DNA of 5,603 nt from an uncultured Phascolarctobacterium sp. Lineage in GTDB: Bacteria > Bacillota > Negativicutes > Acidaminococcales > Acidaminococcaceae. The position numbers and the translations under genes were made by a program. Of this stretch, positions 1 to 4,791 are shown piece after piece (the stretch's first letter is position 1; the number at the start of each line of letters is the position of its first letter). The stretch lies in contig CAMFET010000068.1 of assembly GCA_945949475.1 (NCBI GenBank), positions 1-5,603 of the forward strand, in the 5' to 3' direction. Under the pieces are notes generated by a model. It was not told the origin of the DNA. It ran no database searches and saw only the letters and a list, made by a program, of their open reading frames with translations.

Positions 1-109
1 CAAGGGCGTGGATGCGGATAAGGTAGCCGAAATCCTCATCGATAATCCCTTTGGCAACGGAAGTGAAAAGACACCTATTTGCATTATCAAGAATTATCAT
101 CAGGCCTAA
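1..109 (+). CDS. 3' end of an unrecognised protein (partial)
   Basis: The frame is open from base 2 to the TAA at 107-109 and gives about 35 C-terminal residues, beginning KGVDADKVAEILIDNP and ending CIIKNYHQA. The start lies outside the window. The composition is that of a soluble globular protein, with a helix-like stretch followed by a Gly/Asn-rich turn (NPFGNG) and a final beta-like CIIK. I do not recognise the family and assign no function. The next gene starts 12 bp after this stop, and its ribosome binding site begins directly at the stop codon, so the two are very probably co-transcribed and translationally coupled. Confidence that it is coding comes from this spacing and the clean open frame; the short length is the main limit. 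Confidence 0.7.
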   Translation, partial: KGVDADKVAEILIDNPFGNGSEKTPICIIKNYHQA

Positions 110-121
110 GGAGGAAGGAAA

Positions 122-649
122 ATGTTAATAACTATTATTGGGATTCTTGTGGCCCTGGTGCTTTTGGGCTGCGCTGTGGTCGCTTTGTATATCGCTATGC
201 AGGGCGATGCCGAAATGCGCTTGCTGACTAAAAAACGCACGGAAGCAGTAAAGGTCAGTGAGCAAGGTGATAGATTGGATTTCCAACTGGAAGTACCATT
301 TGACAATATTGGTAAGCAGGAGGGCACAATTCTTGATGCTTACATGCGTATTTACCTGCCTCAGGAGCAATATGATGATGTATTACTACGTGGCAAGGTA
401 AATTTAGAGGGTGTACTCCGCGACGATGATTATTTTGAAGCCTTGCTAGTTCCTGCTGGTACTGGTAAAAAGCTGGTGTTGCGCTTTGAGGCCTATGCGA
501 AGCATGGCAAAACTCTTGCGGAAGCCTTGGGCAATATCCCCGATGTGGATGTGGCTCTGTTTGCCGACTGTCGCGGCCGACGGGAGCTGTACACCGTAAA
601 GGAATACTTCACCTTAACTGCTGAAGAAATGCGTGCTCTAGTAAAATAA
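122..649 (+). CDS. single-span membrane protein of unknown function, 175 aa
   Basis: The ATG at 122 follows an excellent AAGGAGG (108-114) at 7 nt spacing, which fixes the start. Residues 2-26 form one hydrophobic helix (LITIIGILVALVLLGC and on to YIAM). The rest is soluble, with alternating hydrophobic strands (LDFQLEVPFDN, AYMRIYLP, KLVLRFEAY, VDVALFAD) that suggest a beta-sandwich. The flank after the helix is basic (RLLTKKR, 33-39) while the N-terminus has no positive charge, so the positive-inside rule favours a cytoplasmic C-terminal domain; this is inference. LLGC at 14-17 looks like a lipobox, but hydrophobic residues continue after the Cys, so a membrane helix is more likely. It is the second gene of an operon with the truncated gene upstream, and a terminator follows. 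I do not recognise a family; it looks like a conserved hypothetical. Confidence 0.88.
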   Translation: MLITIIGILVALVLLGCAVVALYIAMQGDAEMRLLTKKRTEAVKVSEQGDRLDFQLEVPFDNIGKQEGTILDAYMRIYLPQEQYDDVLLRGKVNLEGVLRDDDYFEALLVPAGTGKKLVLRFEAYAKHGKTLAEALGNIPDVDVALFADCRGRRELYTVKEYFTLTAEEMRALVK

Positions 650-652
650 AGT

Positions 653-686
653 AAAAGCCATGGCTGTTCTGGTCATGGCTTTTTTT
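653..686 (+). terminator. intrinsic terminator of the 122-649 gene
   Basis: GCCATG (657-662) pairs with CATGGC (674-679), extended outward by AAAA (653-656) with TTTT (680-683). The loop is 11 nt or less, and the run of seven T at 680-686 completes the signal. It lies 3 bp after the stop codon. The A/T symmetry means it could also stop transcription arriving from the right, but the kinase gene has its own terminator first. Confidence 0.88.
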
Positions 687-879
687 ATGCTAAAAATCTG
701 AAACACCTTACTCTTGTCAGACGTTTTGCAGGTAATACTGGCTAAAACTTCTCAGCTGAGCCTAGCCACAGCCCAGGGCTGCTGCATGTAAATAGCAAAG
801 CTTTTAGAAATCATTAAGCATGTAAAAAGCAGCTCTTGTTTCAAATTTTTGGGCATATGCATCCGCACTCCGTTTCCTA
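687..879. other. non-coding stretch with short repeats
   Basis: This is most of the 325-bp gap between two converging genes (650-974). I see no credible ORF, tRNA or promoter pair in it. It contains a near-perfect direct repeat, GCATGTAAATAGC at 784-796 and GCATGTAAAAAGC at 818-830 (12 of 13 identical, 34-bp period). It also has an inverted repeat, TGGCTA (739-744) with TAGCCA (763-768), enclosing the 10-bp palindrome CTCAGCTGAG (751-760), and a small AGCCC/GGGCT hairpin (770-780). None matches an RNA or mobile-element class that I know. It may be a decayed remnant or only a spacer. Confidence 0.4.
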
Positions 880-934
880 AAGAATAAAATGAGCCGCTCT
901 AGCAACCAGACTTACGTTGCTAAAACAGCTCATT
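880..934 (-). terminator. intrinsic terminator of the hybrid kinase gene
   Basis: Read on the minus strand, the 19-nt arm at 934-916 (AATGAGCTG...) pairs over its full length with the arm at 906-888 (GTTGCTAGAG...), with a 9-nt loop (915-907) and three G-U pairs. A T-rich tract, TTATTCTTT, follows at 887-879. The G-U pairs become A/C mismatches on the plus strand, so the structure belongs to minus-strand RNA. It lies about 40 nt after the kinase stop codon. A smaller hairpin, CATTTCA/TGAAATG (960-954 with 942-936), sits between the stop and this terminator. Confidence 0.87.
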
Positions 935-974
935 GCATTTCAGATTATAACATTGAAATGAAAAAATAAAAAAC

Positions 975-3029
975 CTATTTTTGTCCCTTATTCAGCAAAG
1001 CCTCCTGCATGGCCTGCATAACCACTTTCACATTCAACGGCTTCGCCACATGTCCGTCCATACCTTCGTTCAAAGCCTTTTCCTTGTCCTCTTGGAAAGC
1101 ATTGGCCGTCATGGCGATAATGGGCACCTGAGCCAGCTCCTTGTTCTCAAGTTGCCTAATAGCTCTAGTAGCCTCGTAACCATTCATCACGGGCATCTGA
1201 ATGTCCATCAGAATCACATCATAGCGTTTCGCGCTAGCCTTGGCCACGGCCTCCTTACCATTTTCCGCAGTATCCACCACTATTCCTGCCTTAGCAAGCA
1301 CAATCTGGGCAATTTCCATGTTCAGCTCGTTGTCCTCAACCAGGAGCACCTCTTTACCCGCCAAAGCCTGCTCAGCTAGCTGCTTATCCGCAGGATTGTC
1401 GTTAACAGCTACGTCAGGCAAAAGCTTCAGAGTAAAGTACAAAGAATAAGTCGTGCCCTTGCCCACCTGGCTTTCGCATTCAATACGTCCCTCCAGCATA
1501 TCCACCAAGCGCTTCACTATGGCTAAGCCCAAGCCCGTTCCCTCAGTGTGGGTTACAGTGGTGGTGCGTTCCCTTTCAAACAGCTGGTACTGCACCTTTT
1601 GGAACTCTTCGCTCATGCCAATACCCGTATCACTCACCTGAATGCGATACACCGCTTGCTCCGCCTGTGTTTCCAGCTGCTCAATACACATTGCCACCTT
1701 GCCACCGGCGGGAGTAAATTTTTGTGCATTGGCAATCAAATTTACACAAATAGTCTGCATGTGTTGGCTATCGGCCTCCACCAGACGATTTTTTACAGTG
1801 CAAAGAACCCTAAAGTCCAACTGCTTGTTCTCCATAGACTGCTTAAAAAGCATTTCCAGATCACGAGCAAACTGTTGTAAATCCACCTTTTCCAGCAGAG
1901 GACGCAAAGTGCCGCTTTCAATACGCGAAATATTCAAAATCTCATTGATCAACTTCAACAACAAATCGCCCGCCAAGCCAATTTTATGCAGGCAGTCCTG
2001 AATCTGCTCAAGACTCTTGCTACCCTTAGCAATATCGGTGAAGCCTAAAATAGCATTCATCGGTGTACGGATATCATGGCTCATGCTAAACAAAAACCTT
2101 GTTTTGGCCTCATTAGCCACATTGGCCTTAGCCAAAGCCGCCTCTAGCTGCTGCTTGTGCTCCTGTTCCTTAATTCTACCAGTAGCAAATTGCCAATAGC
2201 CAATGGTTAGGAGCAAGCTGATAAGCATAGCCAGCGCCCAATAGGCATCTTGGGTAAGAGGAGAAATCCAGCCACCATCCACTTCAATATCCACATACCA
2301 AAAATCATTGGGCATGGGGCAACTCACCTGAATCGCATCCGCTGAAACAAGATGGTCCGACTTAGCAATGCTTGCCTTCGCTCCGGAATAGGGGTCACGA
2401 TGCCAAATACTATAGTGATAACCACTTTTTTCTAATAGCTGCAGGTTAACCTCTTTAACGAAAGCCTTCCAGTCAATTACGACCACAGCAAAGCCCCAAA
2501 ATCCATATTCTCCCTTACTGTTGTATTTAAAAATTGGGTCAAAAAGCAGCGCGCCCACACCACCCTGTACCAAGGGAAAGGGGCCCGCAATAGTATATTT
2601 GCCGGTTGAGCGGGCAAGGCTTGCCTCAAAGCGTCTTTTTTCCGCAGTCAGCAAATTCAATCCCACCACGTGCTCATTACCCTGCAAGGGATATACCCTG
2701 TCAATAGTTCCATCCTTAGCCAGTTCAAGGCATTGAATAACATCATTTTTGTCCATAATGGCGGCAGCAAGCTGCGGAAAGGCCGCGGTCGTGGCCTCTT
2801 CACCATTTAACAGCAGGTAATTCTTTAAAAAGGCCGCCGCGCTTAGATATTTTTCTATTTTTGATTCAAAATGCAAGGCAGTGGTTTGGGCAGTGTGCTG
2901 AACTAATTGCTTTTCCTTGGCAATGCGGAGCTCAATAAAATAGTTGGCCACCTGATGTGTCAAAATAAAGCTGACAAACAGCACTAAAACTGTCCACAAC
3001 ATGCATTTAGTAAAAGATTTTTTGGTCAT
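975..3029 (-). CDS. CHASE-domain hybrid sensor histidine kinase/response regulator
   Basis: A membrane-bound hybrid kinase of 684 aa. A short basic N-terminus leads to TM1 (about 11-30). An extracytoplasmic CHASE-type domain (about 60-250) carries the signature VYPLQGNE (112-119), GLNLL and GPFPLVQGG (149-157). TM2 is about 262-282, followed directly by a coiled coil (285-310) without HAMP. HisKA has the phospho-acceptor His318 in FSMSHDIRTPMN. HATPase_c shows the N box (N430, N434), G1 DTGIGM (467-472) and G2 GTGLGL (497-502). The C-terminal receiver (about 559-675) has E565/D566, phospho-acceptor Asp609 in MDIQMPVMNG, Thr641 and Lys663. All catalytic residues are present. There is no HPt or DNA-binding domain, so the output partner is elsewhere. 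The ATG at 3029 has AAGG (3040-3037) 7 nt upstream. It lies 173 bp downstream of the binding-protein gene; the ligand is unknown. Confidence 0.96.
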   Translation of the reverse strand: MTKKSFTKCMLWTVLVLFVSFILTHQVANYFIELRIAKEKQLVQHTAQTTALHFESKIEKYLSAAAFLKNYLLLNGEEATTAAFPQLAAAIMDKNDVIQCLELAKDGTIDRVYPLQGNEHVVGLNLLTAEKRRFEASLARSTGKYTIAGPFPLVQGGVGALLFDPIFKYNSKGEYGFWGFAVVVIDWKAFVKEVNLQLLEKSGYHYSIWHRDPYSGAKASIAKSDHLVSADAIQVSCPMPNDFWYVDIEVDGGWISPLTQDAYWALAMLISLLLTIGYWQFATGRIKEQEHKQQLEAALAKANVANEAKTRFLFSMSHDIRTPMNAILGFTDIAKGSKSLEQIQDCLHKIGLAGDLLLKLINEILNISRIESGTLRPLLEKVDLQQFARDLEMLFKQSMENKQLDFRVLCTVKNRLVEADSQHMQTICVNLIANAQKFTPAGGKVAMCIEQLETQAEQAVYRIQVSDTGIGMSEEFQKVQYQLFERERTTTVTHTEGTGLGLAIVKRLVDMLEGRIECESQVGKGTTYSLYFTLKLLPDVAVNDNPADKQLAEQALAGKEVLLVEDNELNMEIAQIVLAKAGIVVDTAENGKEAVAKASAKRYDVILMDIQMPVMNGYEATRAIRQLENKELAQVPIIAMTANAFQEDKEKALNEGMDGHVAKPLNVKVVMQAMQEALLNKGQK

Positions 3030-3035
3030 GAATAC

Positions 3036-3078
3036 ACCTTCTATCTCAGAAGATATCTTCTATTGCGAAAGGCAATAG
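3036..3078 (-). promoter_or_regulatory. structured 5' leader of the kinase mRNA with alternative hairpins over the RBS
   Basis: On the minus strand, CTATTGC (3078-3072) and GCAATAG (3066-3060) form a 7-bp stem with a 5-nt loop. It is followed by the perfect 14-bp palindrome AGAAGATATCTTCT (3061-3048). The second half of that palindrome, ATCTTCT (3054-3048), can instead pair with AGAAGGT (3042-3036, one G-U) across the loop GAGAT. AGAAGGT contains the ribosome binding site. The two pairings exclude each other, giving an RBS-open and an RBS-closed form. The palindrome may equally be a protein operator near the promoter. The pairings are seen in the sequence; regulation is inference. Confidence 0.45.
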
Positions 3079-3092
3079 CACTTACATGATAT

Positions 3093-3121
3093 ATTATACC
3101 ACAAGTTTACTTAATAATAAA
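3093..3121 (-). promoter_or_regulatory. extended -10 promoter for the kinase gene
   Basis: A perfect TATAAT (3098-3093) is preceded by TGG, giving the extended -10 form TGnTATAAT. At 17 bp spacing the -35 position holds TTTATT (3121-3116), a weak match that an extended -10 can tolerate. The predicted start of transcription is near 3086, giving a leader of about 57 nt. This lets the kinase be expressed independently of the upstream binding-protein gene. Confidence 0.72.
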
Positions 3122-3202
3122 CTCTTTCAAATAAGAAAATACCCCAATAACTACATAAAGGATTTTCTGCAGTCCTTGAGGCATTGTTCTTTATATACAA
3201 GG

Positions 3203-4270
3203 TTAGTCCTTAAGTTTTTGCTGCTCCTGCAGCTTTCTTGTAAGTTCCTCCACCTGCTTTTCTGCTTGGCGGAGCCTATTTTCTGTCCTCCTATTGCGCA
3301 TGGAAAACAGCACCACTACCAAGATCACGCATACAGCCAAAACAGTAATAATGCTCATGGCTAAAAAGACCTTGTTTTGCCACAAAACTCCTTGTGTTTT
3401 GGCAGCTGTGTTCTGAGTTAGACTTTCTGGCTTAGCAAAGCTCTTCATAGAAGCGTTTAACGCCTCACGCGACACCAAAGTAACCGAACGGTCTAAAATA
3501 CTGTGCAGCCTTGCGTTATCACTACGCACCGCTAAGGCAAGATCCATAGAGCCAGCCAAAGCTTTGCTGTGCAGGCCGCTCAGCTCTGAGGCAGGGATAA
3601 TATGGGCAATGCCGTAGCTGTTAAAAATTGCGCAATCCACATCACCACGTTTGACCGCATCCACACATGCTCTGTCAGACTTATATTGCTTGATTTGCCA
3701 ATGAGGATAATGCTTCTCCAAATAGATGCGTTTATTAATCTTTGCTCCGGCCAAAGCAACTGTATGGGCACTTTTTTCGTCAAAGTCCTTATCCTTGGAC
3801 AAAGCGATAACATCACAATTGAACAGGCTTTGGGTTACTAAAAAGCCCATTTGCTCTGCCTGCTTGGCATCGGCGTATAAGGGAAAAATGCAGTCCACCT
3901 CACCACGCTGCAAAGCAGCCAGCTCAGCCTCGATGGTGGGATAGGCATAAGGCGCAAACTCTAACTGTTCATTGCCAAAGCAGGTCTTAGCCCGCTCCAC
4001 ATAGGTCGCCAGTGAGCCCACAAGCTCACCTGTGGCCGGATCGCGGGCGCAATTTCCCAGCAAGTTGCTGATATAGGCCATGCGGATTTTGCCATGGTTG
4101 TGCAGCCATCGCAAATCGTTAGAAGTGAGCATTCTTTGCGAGTCAAAAGTTGCATCATGACCTTGTGCCTGAGCCATGCCTATCGAACAGCAGAACAGAC
4201 TCAATATCGTGACAACCAAACATCCAAACAAAAAGTGCCAACCATAAGAATGAGCTTTTCCAACTTGCAT
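3203..4270 (-). CDS. membrane-anchored SBP_bac_3-type solute-binding receptor without output domain
   Basis: A 355-aa protein when begun at the ATG at 4270, which has GGGAGGGA (4284-4277) 7-8 nt upstream; the longer frame to 4312 lacks any RBS. A signal peptide (1-36) ends in AQAQG, a likely signal peptidase I site. Residues about 48-280 resemble a type-3 periplasmic binding fold (amino-acid-type), with the paired lobe motifs LQRGEVDCIFP (120-130) and VKRGDVDCAIF (206-216). A membrane helix spans about 300-323, then MRNRRTENR and a coiled coil to the end (327-355). Free ABC-transporter binding proteins lack such an anchor; this architecture is the sensory half of a BvgS/EvgS-like kinase or a GGDEF receptor with the output domain absent. 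Six Cys lie in the mature ectodomain. The kinase gene follows 173 bp downstream in the same direction. The ligand cannot be read from sequence. Confidence 0.88.
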   Translation of the reverse strand: MQVGKAHSYGWHFLFGCLVVTILSLFCCSIGMAQAQGHDATFDSQRMLTSNDLRWLHNHGKIRMAYISNLLGNCARDPATGELVGSLATYVERAKTCFGNEQLEFAPYAYPTIEAELAALQRGEVDCIFPLYADAKQAEQMGFLVTQSLFNCDVIALSKDKDFDEKSAHTVALAGAKINKRIYLEKHYPHWQIKQYKSDRACVDAVKRGDVDCAIFNSYGIAHIIPASELSGLHSKALAGSMDLALAVRSDNARLHSILDRSVTLVSREALNASMKSFAKPESLTQNTAAKTQGVLWQNKVFLAMSIITVLAVCVILVVVLFSMRNRRTENRLRQAEKQVEELTRKLQEQQKLKD

Positions 4271-4276
4271 ACCTAG

Positions 4277-4284
4277 TCCCTCCC
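4277..4284 (-). promoter_or_regulatory. ribosome binding site that decides the receptor start
   Basis: GGGAGGGA on the minus strand holds GGAGG (4283-4279), 8 nt before the ATG at 4270. The alternative in-frame ATG at 4312 has no purine-rich site before it, and starting there would put 14 extra residues before the signal peptide, so 4270 is preferred. Confidence 0.8.
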
Positions 4285-4355
4285 GAGCTTTAATCACAGA
4301 AGCAACATACACAATTCAGCGGTCAATAACCACAAGTCAATTTGGCAATCCAACA

Positions 4356-4384
4356 ATATTTTGTTAAGCAAATCATATTTTGTT
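4356..4384 (-). repeat. tandem direct repeat at the start of the receptor leader
   Basis: AACAAAATAT occurs twice on the minus strand, at 4384-4375 and 4365-4356, with a 19-bp period (nearly two helical turns). It lies just downstream of the predicted transcription start (about 4386). The second copy extends into an inverted repeat AACAA-AATA-TTGTT (4365-4352). The position and period would fit an operator for a dimeric regulator, but AT-rich DNA makes chance repeats common. Confidence 0.35.
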
Positions 4385-4392
4385 CCACTTTA

Positions 4393-4422
4393 ATTATAGC
4401 ACCATTCCCTATAAAGATGCAA
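4393..4422 (-). promoter_or_regulatory. extended -10 promoter for the receptor gene
   Basis: A perfect TATAAT (4398-4393) is preceded by TGC, again an extended -10. TTGCAT (4422-4417) sits at the -35 position with 18 bp spacing. Transcription would start near 4386, giving a leader of about 115 nt before the ATG. The -35 box lies inside the T-tract of the preceding terminator. Confidence 0.72.
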
Positions 4423-4461
4423 GAAAATCCCCAACCCTGCACTTGCAGGATTGGGGATTTT
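4413..4461 (-). terminator. strong intrinsic terminator of the coiled-coil/Fic unit
   Basis: On the minus strand, the 17-nt arm at 4461-4445 (AAAATCCCCAATCCTGC) pairs fully with the arm at 4440-4424, with a 4-nt loop AAGT and one G-U pair. The T-rich tail TTTTCTT follows at 4427-4421, partly within the stem. It begins 2 bp after the coiled-coil gene stop. The G-U pair is a C/A mismatch on the plus strand, which supports minus-strand use. Confidence 0.92.
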
Positions 4462-4463
4462 TG

Positions 4464-4721
4464 CTAATTACCAATATCTGCAATTTTCTTTGCTAAATCT
4501 GCACTCTCACTGGTAGCTTTATTACTCGCATCATTATAGCGAGCAATCTGATTCATTTTGCTTTTTATCGTTGATGCAGAAGCATTTTTACTAATAGTAA
4601 CGCTCGCTGCCTTCTTCTTTTCATCAGCCGCTTTTTTATCTGCAGAGGCCTGTTTCTTTTCTAAATCTGCAATTTCTTTATCTAAACCATTTACAATGCG
4701 CTGATAATAGTCAACACTCAT
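4464..4721 (-). CDS. 85-aa lysine-rich coiled-coil protein, possibly a truncated effector N-terminus
   Basis: The ATG at 4721 has AAGGAG (4734-4729) 7 nt upstream, so translation is well supported. The product has no signal peptide, membrane helix or Cys. It is almost entirely predicted coiled coil: IVNGLDKEIADLEKKQ (9-24), a Lys/Ala-rich run (25-40), a Ser/Thr/Asn break (ISKNASAS, 43-50), then a second helix to ADLAKKIAD (75-83) before GN-stop. From memory, this pattern matches the N-terminal coiled coil of larger bacterial proteins that end in a TIR or similar effector domain; that is an unchecked recollection. Here the frame stops just before a strong terminator, so the protein is either a natural short form or a truncated remnant. 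It lies 70 bp behind the Fic gene, in the same direction and without a terminator between, suggesting one transcript. Function is unknown. Confidence 0.8.
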   Translation of the reverse strand: MSVDYYQRIVNGLDKEIADLEKKQASADKKAADEKKKAASVTISKNASASTIKSKMNQIARYNDASNKATSESADLAKKIADIGN

Positions 4722-4760
4722 CGATTTTCTCCTTCACCTTAGCTTTTCGCTCTTTTTCTC

Positions 4761-4784
4761 ATTATACATTTCCCATTTTGGAAA
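4761..4784 (-). promoter_or_regulatory. possible promoter and small inverted repeat before the coiled-coil gene
   Basis: A perfect TATAAT (4766-4761) lies about 40 bp before the ATG. There is no good -35 box at 16-18 bp. TTTCC (4784-4780) and GGAAA (4773-4769) form an inverted repeat with a 6-bp centre just upstream of the -10 box, where a regulator could bind. In AT-rich DNA a lone TATAAT is weak evidence. Confidence 0.33.
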
Positions 4785-4791
4785 CAGTTCT

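Noticed and set aside
981..2736. Several plus-strand open frames of 60-130 codons inside the kinase gene
   Set aside because: They are antisense shadows of a gene with clear catalytic motifs on the minus strand; none has recognisable domains of its own.
3048..3078. Known riboswitch in the kinase leader
   Set aside because: The leader is only about 57 nt and I recognise no conserved core of any known class; only simple hairpins are visible.
3107..3184. A 25-aa hydrophobic ORF (minus strand, begins MPQGLQKIL) between receptor and kinase genes
   Set aside because: It lacks a convincing RBS and runs across the -35/-10 region of the kinase promoter, so chance is the better explanation.
4271..4312. 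Fourteen extra N-terminal residues on the binding receptor, from an ATG at 4312
   Set aside because: There is no ribosome binding site before 4312, while the ATG at 4270 has GGGAGGGA at proper spacing and starts directly with a normal signal peptide.
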